A DNA stretch of 64,000 bases from NCBI RefSeq assembly GCF_900188105.1, contig NZ_FZNP01000003.1:496001-560000 (forward strand). Reading direction: 5' to 3'. The DNA comes from Actinomadura mexicana (GTDB taxonomy: Bacteria > Actinomycetota > Actinomycetes > Streptosporangiales > Streptosporangiaceae). Position numbers and translations under genes: made by a program. Shown piece after piece: positions 7,033 through 15,041 of this stretch (position 1 is the stretch's first letter; every line of letters begins with the position of its first letter). The notes beneath the pieces were generated by a model, which was not told the origin of the DNA, did not search any database, and saw only the letters and a list, made by a program, of their open reading frames with translations.

Positions 7033-7887
7033 GTGGACTCGGGGTGGGTGGTCGGCGGGCGGTTCACCATGCTCGACCGGATCGGGGTGGGAGGGACCAG
7101 CCGCGTGTGGCGTGCCTACGACCACGCGGAGGGGCGGTACTGCGCGGCCAAGCTCGTCCGGCAGCCGGGCCCGACGTCGATGCTGCGGGTCGTCCGGGAG
7201 CGTGCGCTGCGCATGGCGCACCCCCATGTGCTGACGCCCTACGCCTCGTGCACGGCGTACGACGATGTGCTCCTCGCCATGGACCTCGTGCGCGGGGGCT
7301 CGCTGGAGACGCTCCTCGGGGACTACGGCAGGCTTCCGCCCGAGTACGCGGCCGAGGTCCTCGACCAGTTGCTGGCCGCGCTGAGCCACATCCACGGCGC
7401 CGGGGTCGTCCACCGGGACGTCAAGCCCGCCAACCTGCTGCTGGAGCCGAGTCCGGTCGGGGCGCCGCACGTGCGGCTGGCCGACTTCGGGATCGCCCTG
7501 GGGGAGGACGACCAGCGCTTCACCACCACCGGTTTCGCCGTGGGGACGCCGGGATACCTCGCGCCCGAGGTGTTCGACTGGGACCGGCCCGGCCCGCGGC
7601 AGGACCTGTACGCCGCCGGCATGGTCGCCTGGCGGATGCTGACCGGCGCCGGGGACCCCGAGCCGCGCCAGCGGATCGGGGTGCCGCCCCCAGGGGTGCC
7701 GCCTCTGCTGTGGGCGGTGGTCGCCCATCTGTGCGCGCCCGACCCGGGGCAACGTCCCGCCCACGCCGACGCGGCGCGCGGGGCGCTGGCGGCGTGCCGG
7801 CTGGAACTGCGCTTCCCCGTCCGCACGCTGGACGGCGAGCCCCTGCAGATCTTCGACCATCTGGGCCCGCCGCCCGCACCCGCGTGA
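7033..7887 (+). CDS. Eukaryote-like serine/threonine protein kinase, soluble
   Basis: About 284 residues. Kinase domain fills the protein: glycine loop DRIGVGGTSRVWRAYD, VAIK-like Lys in CAAKLVRQ, catalytic loop VVHRDVKPANLLLE, DFG in LADFGIALGED, activation segment ending AVGTPGYLAPEVF. No transmembrane helix and no PASTA repeats, so it is a cytoplasmic kinase. GTG 7033 is chosen from the TACGAT box seven bases upstream; the in-frame GTG at 6979 would add 18 residues without homology. It is divergent from an LCP gene and converges with the PRC-barrel gene with a 15-bp gap. Substrate unknown; proximity to the LCP gene suggests envelope control. Confidence 0.9.
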   Translation: MDSGWVVGGRFTMLDRIGVGGTSRVWRAYDHAEGRYCAAKLVRQPGPTSMLRVVRERALRMAHPHVLTPYASCTAYDDVLLAMDLVRGGSLETLLGDYGRLPPEYAAEVLDQLLAALSHIHGAGVVHRDVKPANLLLEPSPVGAPHVRLADFGIALGEDDQRFTTTGFAVGTPGYLAPEVFDWDRPGPRQDLYAAGMVAWRMLTGAGDPEPRQRIGVPPPGVPPLLWAVVAHLCAPDPGQRPAHADAARGALAACRLELRFPVRTLDGEPLQIFDHLGPPPAPA

Positions 7888-7902
7888 ACGGGAGCGATCG
7901 GG

Positions 7903-8670
7903 TCACCGCTTGCGGCGGCCTCGATGCTCGGTGTCCTCCTCCTCCATTTCGATGCGCTCCTTGCGGACTTCGCCACCGACGGTCTCCTGTTCGGTCACGG
8001 TCTCCTTGGAGGCCCGCACCCGCTCCACCGGGGTCGTCTCCTTGGACACCACCGGTCGCTCTTCGTGCAGGACGACCTCGTGCTCGGCCTCGGTGATCTC
8101 CTGCCCGCGCAACGCCGCGTCCCGGTTCTCATCGGTGATCGGCTCGCGCTCGACCCGGACCTCCTCGTGGCTGACCGGGACGGTCACCTGCTGCTCCTCG
8201 GTGACCACGTACTTGCGCAGTCGGGCCCGGCCGGACTCCCGGGTCTCCGTGCCGACATGCAGCTTCTCTTCTGAGCGGGTCATCGCGTCGTCGGGCTCGT
8301 GGGCCCGCTCCGGTCCCGCCTCCGTCGGAGCGCCGGCGGGCTCCTGGCCGCCCGAGTCGATGCCGTAGTAGTGGTACAGCCGCTGTACCTCGGCCGCCGG
8401 AATGTGCTCGCCGGCTTCGAGGTCGACGTCGGGTGCCTGCTTGATGAAGTCCTTCTCGTATCCCGCCTCGACGTGGTCGGAGACCCACTCGGCCCGTTGG
8501 GCCGGGACGAGGGACTCCTTTGCGCCGAGCATCCCGGTCTTGACGCCCAGCCACTCGGGGCGACCGGTCCGGTCGTCCAGGAAGACGTGCTTGACGTCGC
8601 CGACCTTGCTGCCGCGCTCGTCGTAGAGCGGGTGTTCCAGCACTCGGGGAATCTGTTGTTCTGTAATCAT
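7903..8670 (-). CDS. PRC-barrel and DUF2382 (YsnF-like) stress protein
   Basis: 255 residues from ATG 8670, with AGGAAGG seven bases upstream. The N-terminal PRC-barrel (about 1-75: ITEQQIPRVLEHPLYDERGS, HVFLDDRTGRPEWLGVKTG) is followed by a linker and a C-terminal DUF2382 domain (about 135-245: LRKYVVTEEQQVTVPVSHEE, VRVEREPITDEN, EHEVVLHEERPVVSKETTPV). This pair is common in actinomycetes and in osmotic or general stress regulons; its biochemical function is unknown. The protein is strongly acidic and predicted soluble. It ends 15 bp from the convergent kinase gene. Confidence 0.88.
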   Translation of the reverse strand: MITEQQIPRVLEHPLYDERGSKVGDVKHVFLDDRTGRPEWLGVKTGMLGAKESLVPAQRAEWVSDHVEAGYEKDFIKQAPDVDLEAGEHIPAAEVQRLYHYYGIDSGGQEPAGAPTEAGPERAHEPDDAMTRSEEKLHVGTETRESGRARLRKYVVTEEQQVTVPVSHEEVRVEREPITDENRDAALRGQEITEAEHEVVLHEERPVVSKETTPVERVRASKETVTEQETVGGEVRKERIEMEEEDTEHRGRRKR

Positions 8671-8747
8671 CTGTTTCCTTCCTCTGACTGAGAAACCCCT
8701 ACCGCTGAGAACCCAAAGAACCCGTCTTGAGTAGTAAATGTCCCTCA

Positions 8748-8768
8748 AAGCCTGATTTGCTCAGGCTT
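8748..8768. terminator. Perfect small hairpin between the OmpA-like and PRC-barrel genes
   Basis: AAGCCTGA, 5-base loop, TCAGGCTT. It lies 130 bp beyond the stop of the OmpA-like gene and 78 bp ahead of the PRC gene on the same strand. A weak terminator or an operator for the PRC gene; the sequence alone does not decide. Confidence 0.4.
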
Positions 8769-8896
8769 GTCGGCCTGCCTAAAACAACTCGCGTGGTGTC
8801 CCGACCTCGTCGGCAGACGCCCGGCCGGGCCTAGCTGAGAGGGTCCGGGGCCAGGTGACCGAGGTATCGGCCGATTCGTCTCGCCGCAGCGCGCGG

Positions 8897-9463
8897 TCAG
8901 CCCTTCTCGTAGATGATCTCGACGCGGCGGTTCTTGGCGCGCCCGGCGGGGTCGTCCTTGCCGCCCTGCTCGTTGGGGACGACGGGCTTGGTCTCGCCGT
9001 AGCCCCTGGCCTCGATCTGCGGGCTCGTCCCGGTCAGGGCCTTCGCCAGCTCGGCCTTGACCGCTTCGGCGCGCTGCTCGGAGAGCGTGAGGTTGTAGGC
9101 GGGTTCGCCGACGGAGTCGGAGTGCCCCGCCACCTGGACGGCGCCGCGGGCCCCGCGGAGGCGGGGAGCCAGCTCGGCTATGCGGCGCCGGGCGGCGCCG
9201 GTGAGCGTCGCCTTGCCGAAGTCGAACAGGACGTCCGCCGAGATGCGGACGGTGACCCGCGCCCCGTCGCCCTCTTCCTCCTCCAGGGAGACGACCGCCT
9301 GCTGCAGTTCGATGCCGTACACGGAGGCGCCCGTCTCGATGGGGAGGATGCTCTGGGTCAGGTTCAGGTCCGGCACTCCGGGGTCGGCCCCGGCGACGGC
9401 CGGGACGGCGAGCACGAGGGCCAGGGCGGCCGCGAGGACGGCCGGGCGGCGCACGCGGCTCAC
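8897..9463 (-). CDS. Secreted OmpA-family peptidoglycan-binding protein
   Basis: 188 residues. Signal peptide (RRPAVLAAALALVLAVPAVA then GADPG). C-terminal OmpA-like domain from about 80: ISADVLFDFGKATLTGAARR, VQVAGHSDSVGEPAYNLTLS, QRAEAVKAEL, GYGETKPVVPNEQGG, NRRVEIIYEKG. The Asp and Arg that hold diaminopimelate in this family (D of GHSDS, R of NRRVE) are present. The start codon ATG overlaps the stop of the upstream lipoprotein by four bases (ATGA), implying translational coupling and joint function. In actinomycetes such proteins are exported and may anchor to peptidoglycan. Confidence 0.88.
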   Translation of the reverse strand: MSRVRRPAVLAAALALVLAVPAVAGADPGVPDLNLTQSILPIETGASVYGIELQQAVVSLEEEEGDGARVTVRISADVLFDFGKATLTGAARRRIAELAPRLRGARGAVQVAGHSDSVGEPAYNLTLSEQRAEAVKAELAKALTGTSPQIEARGYGETKPVVPNEQGGKDDPAGRAKNRRVEIIYEKG

Positions 9464-10047
9464 CGTTCGACCGGGATCTCGCGGAACGTGGGCCAGGTGC
9501 CGATCTGCACGTCGACGGTCTTCACGTTCTCGGGCGGGGCGGCGAAGGTGAAGTAGAACGGGGTGACCTGGTCGTTGGTCATGGTCGTGAAGATGTCGTC
9601 GGTCTCCAGCTCCTTGCCGCCGGAGTCCTTCACCACGACGTACCTCTTGAGGTTGACCGGGTCGATCAGCGAGGTGCCGAGACCGTGCTCGCCGTTGAGG
9701 CGGTAGGCGTTGAGGCGGTCCGGCCCGCCGGGGGGGACGTGCGGGGTGAGCTGCATGGTGAGGGTGGCCAGCCTCCCCCTCACCTTGAGGCCCATGACGG
9801 CGATGTCGATCTTGGCGCCCTGTGCCACGGGGCTGTCGAAGGTGCCCTTCACCAGCGGCTTGGCGGAGTTGTCGAAGCTCGCCTTGCCCGCCGAACCTGC
9901 GGCCTTCTCGCCGCCGGACGAGGGCGTGGACGAGGCCGGGCCCGAGCCCGAGGACGAGCCCGTCCCGGGCAGCGAGCAGCCGGCCAGGCCGCCGGTGAGG
10001 AGCAGGGCCGCCGCGGCGGCGGCCGCGAGGCGAGGTGCCAGAGCCAT
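9460..10047 (-). CDS. Putative lipoprotein of unknown function
   Basis: 195 residues. N-terminal lipobox LLLTGGLAGCSLPG (Cys near 24) then a Ser/Gly/Pro-rich linker. The soluble domain (KIDIAVMGLKVRGRLATLTM, QLTPHVPPGGPDRLNAYRLN, RYVVVKDSGGKELETDDIFT, VTPFYFTFAAPPENVKTVDV) reads as an immunoglobulin-like beta-sandwich similar to DUF4352-type domains, though no family is certain. AGAGGAA lies before ATG 10047. It is coupled to the OmpA-like gene and divergent from an HTH regulator, which probably controls both. Confidence 0.75.
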   Translation of the reverse strand: MALAPRLAAAAAAALLLTGGLAGCSLPGTGSSSGSGPASSTPSSGGEKAAGSAGKASFDNSAKPLVKGTFDSPVAQGAKIDIAVMGLKVRGRLATLTMQLTPHVPPGGPDRLNAYRLNGEHGLGTSLIDPVNLKRYVVVKDSGGKELETDDIFTTMTNDQVTPFYFTFAAPPENVKTVDVQIGTWPTFREIPVER

Positions 10048-10069
10048 CGTCGTTCCTCTCGATCTGTCA

Positions 10070-10153
10070 CATATGCAAATACTTGTTTCCGTGGCACCAT
10101 GGGCTCAGAGGTCGCAGAACCTTGTGCGGTCGCGAATCTATCGTTTGCATCTG
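10070..10153. promoter_or_regulatory. Inverted pair of TTTGCATNTG motifs between divergent genes
   Basis: TTTGCATATG on the minus strand (10070-10079) and TTTGCATCTG on the plus strand (10144-10153). Extended, they agree at 11 of 13 positions (TTTGCATnTGTnA). The region is unusually AT-rich. Likely operators of the adjacent HTH protein. Confidence 0.45.
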
Positions 10154-10178
10154 TAAATCGTCAAGAGGGGGTCGCCGG

Positions 10179-10817
10179 GTGAGCGTCGCCGAGGACACCA
10201 TCGCCCGGAACCGCGCGCTGCAGGCCGAGTGGTACGGCGAGCCGCTCGGCGAGCGCGTCCGGCCGCTGCTCGGCCGCCTCGGAATGTCGCAGTCGGGGCT
10301 CGCCGGCGTGCTCGGGCTGTCGGCGCCGATGCTGTCCCAGCTCATGTCGGGCCAGCGCGCCAAGATCAGCAACCCGGCCGTCCTGCACCGCCTGATGGCG
10401 GTCGAGGACCTCGTCGCCGGGCCCGGCTTCGACGCCCTGACCGCCGCCGGGATCCAGGCGCGCCTGGAGGAGATCAAGGCGGAGTCGGCGGCCACCACGT
10501 CGGGGATGCGCGGCGCGGTCTCCGGACGCGTTCCGGCCGGGCCCGTGCCGGCGGGTCCTGAGGGCGGTGCGGAACGCGCGGCGGCCGAGCCGGCGCGGCT
10601 CGTCCAGGCCCTGCTGCGCGAGGTGGCGTCCGCCGCCGAGATCGAGGCGGCCGCAGGGCTCGTCGCCGACCGCTTCCCCGACCTCGCCGAGGTGCTGCGG
10701 GTGTACGGCACCGGCCGCACGAGCGAGGCCGAAGCGCACTTCGCCCGAACCGTGCTGAAGCAAACGCCGGGCGACCGGACGGTCATGCCGGAGCGGTCTC
10801 GTCTCGATTCACTTTGA
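10179..10817 (+). CDS. XRE-like helix-turn-helix regulator
   Basis: About 212 residues from GTG 10179, with AGAGGGGG upstream. N-terminal helix-turn-helix (RVRPLLGRLGMSQSGLAGVL then GLSAPMLSQLMSGQRAKI), followed by a low-complexity Pro/Ala linker and a C-terminal helical region (DRFPDLAEVLRVYGTGRTSE). It diverges from the lipoprotein/OmpA-like pair; the matching motifs at 10070-10153 suggest that it regulates itself and them. The ligand or partner is unknown. Confidence 0.75.
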   Translation: MSVAEDTIARNRALQAEWYGEPLGERVRPLLGRLGMSQSGLAGVLGLSAPMLSQLMSGQRAKISNPAVLHRLMAVEDLVAGPGFDALTAAGIQARLEEIKAESAATTSGMRGAVSGRVPAGPVPAGPEGGAERAAAEPARLVQALLREVASAAEIEAAAGLVADRFPDLAEVLRVYGTGRTSEAEAHFARTVLKQTPGDRTVMPERSRLDSL

Positions 10818-10876
10818 TCATAACGACTGGTTATGGGTCCCAGGGGCCGTGAAAGGGCGCTGAGCGGGCTAAAGTC

Positions 10877-10920
10877 TGTGGTCAGGGTCACATGCGGGTC
10901 TGCCTGTTATGTATGTCACA
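10877..10920 (+). promoter_or_regulatory. Two Crp-type sites upstream of the first sdh operon
   Basis: TGTGG-N6-TCACA at 10877-10892 and TGTTA-N6-TCACA at 10905-10920, each one base from the consensus TGTGA-N6-TCACA, with centres 28 bp apart. They lie about 200 bp before sdhC. The Crp-family protein encoded at 15042-15734 keeps the cNMP-contact and DNA-recognition residues that would read this sequence. The rest of 10818-11114 shows no gene. Confidence 0.55.
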
Positions 10921-11114
10921 GCTCGTGGCGGGTGGCGTAGGGTCGCTTCGCTGGAAGCGCACACAAGGCGTCACCGCCCGCATGCGGCACGGTCTTCCCC
11001 CGCCGCGCGCGGCCCGGCCGGAGGCGCCCTGCCGCCGGCCGCGGCGCGACGGCCGCATGGTGCGCGCGGACCGTGGTACGGGGACACGACGACCCGAGCT
11101 CAGGAGAGCGATCG

Positions 11115-11945
11115 ATGACCACTGTGGAGGCGCCGGCCAAGTCGCGCGCCCAGATCAAGGAACGCACCCTCCGCAAGGACAACTGGCGCCTGTATCCGGT
11201 CACGACCTTCGTGATCTTCACGGCATGGGTGGTGTACGCGACCGTCCGGGCCTTCTGGGGCGCGGCCTTCTACGTGCCGGAGTTCCACTACCTGACGCCG
11301 TTCTACTCCCCGTGCCTGAACGAGATCTGCGACAACGTCACGGTGGGCGACCACACGGGCGACGCGGCCGAGTTCGGGACCTTCCTGCCGGCGGCGACCC
11401 GCGGCTGGATCCCCTTCGCGGCGATCTCGCTGCCGTTCCTGCTGCTGTTCCGGCTGACGTGCTACTACTACCGCAAGGCCTACTACCGCTCGTTCTGGGC
11501 GTCGCCGACCGCGTGCGGCGTCCGAGAGCCGCACGGCAAGTACACCGGTGAGCGCCGCTTCCCCCTGATCGGCCAGAACCTGCACCGGTACTTCTGGCTC
11601 GCCGCCTTCGCCATCTCCCTCATCAACACCTGGGACGCGGCCCGCGCCTTCCACGGCAAGGACGGCGGGTTCGGCATCGGGCTCGGCACGGTCATCCTGG
11701 TCGCGAACGTGGTCCTGCTCTGGCTGTACACGCTGTCGTGCCACTCGTGCCGGCACGTCGTCGGCGGCCGGCTGAAGAACTTCTCCAAGCACCCCTTCCG
11801 CTACCGGATGTGGGGCTGGGTGTCCAAGATCAACCAGCGCCACGGGATGTACGCCCTGATCACCCTGGGGTCGCTGGTGGCGGCCGACCTGTACGTCGCG
11901 CTGGTCGCCAGCAGCACCATCTCCGACCTGCGCATCTTCAACTGA
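11115..11945 (+). CDS. sdhC: Succinate dehydrogenase membrane anchor subunit (Sdh1 type)
   Basis: 276 residues from ATG 11115 with AGGAGAG six bases upstream. Five hydrophobic segments (for example YPVTTFVIFTAWVVYATVRA, IPFAAISLPFLLLFRLTCYY, FWLAAFAISLINTW, IGLGTVILVANVVLLWLYTL, HGMYALITLGSLVAADLYVA). It resembles the single long anchor subunit of the mycobacterial Sdh1 complex (Rv0249c-like), rather than separate SdhC and SdhD. It holds the quinone site and docks SdhA/SdhB at the inner face of the membrane. First gene of a three-gene operon; sdhA follows 12 bp later. Possible Crp control through sites at 10877-10920. Confidence 0.87.
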   Translation: MTTVEAPAKSRAQIKERTLRKDNWRLYPVTTFVIFTAWVVYATVRAFWGAAFYVPEFHYLTPFYSPCLNEICDNVTVGDHTGDAAEFGTFLPAATRGWIPFAAISLPFLLLFRLTCYYYRKAYYRSFWASPTACGVREPHGKYTGERRFPLIGQNLHRYFWLAAFAISLINTWDAARAFHGKDGGFGIGLGTVILVANVVLLWLYTLSCHSCRHVVGGRLKNFSKHPFRYRMWGWVSKINQRHGMYALITLGSLVAADLYVALVASSTISDLRIFN

Positions 11946-11957
11946 GGCCAAGGAATC

Positions 11958-13922
11958 ATGACTGAGATCGAGAGGCACCTCTACGACGTCGTGGTGATCG
12001 GCGCGGGCGGCGCCGGGCTGCGCGCGGCGATCGAGGCGCGCCTCCAGGGCAAGAAGACCGCGATCATCTCCAAGTCGCTGTTCGGCAAGGCCCACACGGT
12101 GATGGCCGAGGGCGGCGCCGCCGCGGCGATGGGCAACGTCAACGCCAACGACAACTGGATGGTCCACTTCCGCGACACCATGCGCGGCGGCAAGTTCATG
12201 AACAGCTGGCGGATGGCGGAGCTGCACGCCAAGGAGGCCCCGGAGCGCATCTGGGAGCTGGAGCTGTGGGGCGCGCTGTTCGACCGCACCAAGGACGGCA
12301 AGATCAGCCAGCGCAACTTCGGCGGGCACGAGTACCCGCGGCTGGCGCACGTCGGCGACCGGACGGGCCTGGAGCTGATCCGCACCGCCCAGCAGAAGAT
12401 CGTCGCCCTCCAGCAGGAGGACCACGCCGAGCACGGCGACTACGAGGCCAGGCTGAAGGTCTGGTCCGAGACCACGGTGACGCGGCTGCTGAAGGACCCC
12501 GAGGGCAAGATCTGCGGCGCGTTCGGCTACGTCCGGGAGACCGGCAGGTTCGTCGTGTTCGAGGCGCCCGCGGTGGTGCTGGCGACCGGCGGCATCGGCA
12601 AGGCGTTCAAGGTCACGTCCAACTCCTGGGAGTACACCGGGGACGGGCACGCGCTGGCCCTGCTCGCGGGCGGATCGCTGCTGAACATGGAGTTCGTCCA
12701 GTTCCACCCCACGGGGATGGTCTGGCCGCCGTCCGTCAAGGGCATCCTCGTGACGGAGTCGGTGCGCGGCGACCGCGGCGTCCTGCGCAACTCCGAGGGC
12801 AAGCGGTTCATGTTCGACTACATCCCCGAGGTCTTCAAGAACCAGTACGCCACCACCGAGGAGGAGGGCGACCGCTGGTACGACGACCCCGACAACAACA
12901 AGCGCCCCCCTGAGCTGCTGCCGCGAGACGAGGTGGCGCGCGCGATCAACTCCGAGGTCAAGGCGGGCCGGGGATCGCCGCACGGCGGGGTGTTCCTCAC
13001 CGTCGTCGACCGGATGCCGGGCGGCGCCGCCGAGATCGTCAAGCGGCTGCCGTCGATGTACCACCAGTTCAAGGAGCTGGCGGACGTCGACATCACCAAG
13101 GAGCCGATGGAGGTCGGCCCGACCTGCCACTACGTGATGGGCGGGGTGGAGGTCGAGCCCGACACCGGCGCGGCCAAGGTGCCCGGCCTGTTCGCGGCGG
13201 GCGAGGTCTCCGGCGGCATGCACGGCTCGAACCGGCTCGGCGGCAACTCGCTGTCGGACCTCCTGGTGTTCGGCCGCCGGGCCGGGCTCGGAGCGTCGGA
13301 GTACGTGGACGCCCTTCCCGCGCGCCCCGCCGTCCCCGACGCCGAGATCGAGGCGGCGACGGCCGAGGCGATGGCCCCGTTCGAGCGGGAGGGCGGCGAG
13401 AACCCCTACACCGTCCACGCCGAGCTGCAGCAGACGATGAACGAGCTGGTCGGCATCATCCGCAAGGAAGAGGAGCTGCAGCAGGCGATCGCCTCGCTCG
13501 GCAAGCTCCGCGAGCGGGTCGCGGCCGTCAGCGTCGACCCCGTCGCGGTCGGCGACGGGCGCGGTTACCACCCGGGCTGGCACCTCGCGCTGGACCTGCG
13601 CAACATGCTGCTGGTGTCCGAGGCGGTCGCCAAGGCGGCGCTGGAGCGCCAGGAGAGCCGCGGCGGCCACACCCGCGACGACCACCCGGCCATGTCGGCG
13701 GAGTGGCGGAAGATCAATCTGGTCTGCTCGCTGGTCGGCGACCCGTCCTCCCCGCACGTCGAGCTGCGGCGCCAGCCGCTGGCGCCGATGCGGCCGGACC
13801 TGCTCGAACTGTTCGACAACGACGAGCTGAAGAAGTACCTGACCGCCGAGGAGCTGCCGACGAGCCCCGCCGGGCAGGCCCCCGCCGCCGACGCCGCGGA
13901 GAACGAGGAGGACGGCCGATGA
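11958..13922 (+). CDS. sdhA: Succinate dehydrogenase flavoprotein subunit (Sdh1 type)
   Basis: 654 residues. FAD-binding VVVIGAGGAGLRAAIEARLQ at the N-terminus, the covalent-FAD histidine region in KAHTVMAEGGAAAAM, the substrate loop GGHEYPRL, QFHPTGMVWPPS, VGPTCHYVMGGVEVEPDTGA and HGSNRLGGNSLSDLLVFGRR near the end of the FAD domain. It oxidises succinate to fumarate in the TCA cycle and passes electrons to SdhB. It is of the Rv0248c type and differs clearly from the second SdhA in this window. The stop overlaps the sdhB start by four bases (ATGA). Confidence 0.93.
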   Translation: MTEIERHLYDVVVIGAGGAGLRAAIEARLQGKKTAIISKSLFGKAHTVMAEGGAAAAMGNVNANDNWMVHFRDTMRGGKFMNSWRMAELHAKEAPERIWELELWGALFDRTKDGKISQRNFGGHEYPRLAHVGDRTGLELIRTAQQKIVALQQEDHAEHGDYEARLKVWSETTVTRLLKDPEGKICGAFGYVRETGRFVVFEAPAVVLATGGIGKAFKVTSNSWEYTGDGHALALLAGGSLLNMEFVQFHPTGMVWPPSVKGILVTESVRGDRGVLRNSEGKRFMFDYIPEVFKNQYATTEEEGDRWYDDPDNNKRPPELLPRDEVARAINSEVKAGRGSPHGGVFLTVVDRMPGGAAEIVKRLPSMYHQFKELADVDITKEPMEVGPTCHYVMGGVEVEPDTGAAKVPGLFAAGEVSGGMHGSNRLGGNSLSDLLVFGRRAGLGASEYVDALPARPAVPDAEIEAATAEAMAPFEREGGENPYTVHAELQQTMNELVGIIRKEEELQQAIASLGKLRERVAAVSVDPVAVGDGRGYHPGWHLALDLRNMLLVSEAVAKAALERQESRGGHTRDDHPAMSAEWRKINLVCSLVGDPSSPHVELRRQPLAPMRPDLLELFDNDELKKYLTAEELPTSPAGQAPAADAAENEEDGR

Positions 13923-14689
13923 GCTACGAGGCGAAGTTCAAGGTCTGGCGCGGCGACGACGGCGCGGGCGAGCTCACCGACTACACCGTCGAGGTGAACG
14001 AGGGCGAGGTCGTCCTCGACATCATCCACCGGCTGCAGGCCACGCAGGCTCCCGACCTCGCCGTCCGGTGGAACTGCAAGGCCGGCAAGTGCGGCTCGTG
14101 CTCCGCGGAGATCAACGGCATGCCGCGGCTGCTGTGCATGACCCGGATGTCGACCTTCGACCCGGGGGAGACGATCACCGTCACCCCGGTCCGCACGTTC
14201 CCGGTCATCCGCGACCTGGTCACGGACGTGTCGTTCAACTACCAGAAGGCGCGGGAAATCCCCTCGTTCGACCCGGGCGACGCCAAGCCGGGCGAGCTGC
14301 GCATGCAGCAGGTGGACGTCGAGCGCTCGCAGGAGTTCCGCAAGTGCATCGAGTGCTTCCTGTGCCAGAACGTCTGCCACGTCATCCGTGACCACGAGGA
14401 GAACAAGCCCGAGTTCGCGGGCCCGCGCTACCTGATGCGGATCGCGGAGCTGGAGATGCACCCGGCCGACCAGGCCGACCGGCGCAACATCGCCCAGGAC
14501 GACCACGGGCTCGGCTTCTGCAACATCACCAAGTGCTGCACCGAGGTCTGCCCGGAGCACATCAAGATCACCGACAACGCGCTCATCCCGATGAAGGAGC
14601 GGGTCGTCGGCCGCAAGTACGACCCGCTGGTGTGGCTCGGCAGCAAGCTCGGCATCGTGCGCAAGGGCGAGGACACCCCGTCCGCCTGA
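13919..14689 (+). CDS. sdhB: Succinate dehydrogenase iron-sulfur subunit (Sdh1 type)
   Basis: 256 residues. The [2Fe-2S] domain has CKAGKCGSCSAEINGMPRLL followed by C. The [4Fe-4S] motif is CIECFLCQNVC, and CNITKCCTEVCPEHIKITDN supplies the [3Fe-4S] cluster and the last [4Fe-4S] ligand. It carries electrons from FAD to quinone. Coupled to sdhA by ATGA overlap. Tandem 13-bp repeats begin in the last codons and run past the stop; an 18-bp terminator follows. Confidence 0.93.
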   Translation: MSYEAKFKVWRGDDGAGELTDYTVEVNEGEVVLDIIHRLQATQAPDLAVRWNCKAGKCGSCSAEINGMPRLLCMTRMSTFDPGETITVTPVRTFPVIRDLVTDVSFNYQKAREIPSFDPGDAKPGELRMQQVDVERSQEFRKCIECFLCQNVCHVIRDHEENKPEFAGPRYLMRIAELEMHPADQADRRNIAQDDHGLGFCNITKCCTEVCPEHIKITDNALIPMKERVVGRKYDPLVWLGSKLGIVRKGEDTPSA

Positions 14690-14716
14690 ACCGTCCGCCT
14701 GAACCGTCCGCCTGAA
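14678..14716 (+). repeat. Three tandem copies of a 13-bp unit at the end of sdhB
   Basis: CCGTCCGCCTGAA repeated exactly at 14678, 14691 and 14704, with a partial fourth. The first copy contains the sdhB stop, and each copy carries a TGA. Likely slippage duplication. Confidence 0.85.
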
Positions 14717-14732
14717 CCGCCCGAACGGCTTT

Positions 14733-14775
14733 CGCGAACGTCCCCCGCCGCCCCGCGCGGCGGGGGACGTTCGCG
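14733..14775 (+). terminator. Strong terminator of the first sdh operon
   Basis: Perfect 18-bp stem (CGCGAACGTCCCCCGCCG and its complement) with a 7-base loop, followed by TTTTC. Confidence 0.92.
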
Positions 14776-15034
14776 TTTTCCGCCGCTTCCCGTCACGGGG
14801 CGCCGTTCTGGCAGGCGACGCTCCGTGGCCCGGCGGGCGGCGTGCCCCCGGCCCGCCGCCCGCCGTTCCGCCGTTCCCCGTGAACGCCGTGGACGCCGGG
14901 ACGACCTCCGGCCGTGCACGCCGCGTCCAACACTGGCGCACCCTCGAATGTTCGAGTAGGGATAAGTGCACACAACGCGTGATTGAACCGTGATTCTCTC
15001 CCAGGAGGCGGGAACGCTCCAGGCCCTTTAGCGT
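14776..15034 (+). promoter_or_regulatory. Intergenic region and promoter before the Crp-family gene
   Basis: No gene seen. TAGCGT at 15029-15034 lies seven bases before ATG 15042, giving a predicted leaderless transcript. No convincing Crp palindrome is visible here, so autoregulation is not supported. Confidence 0.5.
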
Positions 15035-15041
15035 TGTGGAC

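Noticed and set aside
11100..13757. 885-codon minus-strand open frame opposite the sdh1 operon
   Set aside because: Antisense shadow: composition of His/Arg/Gly/Val repeats only, while the plus strand has intact SdhC and SdhA.
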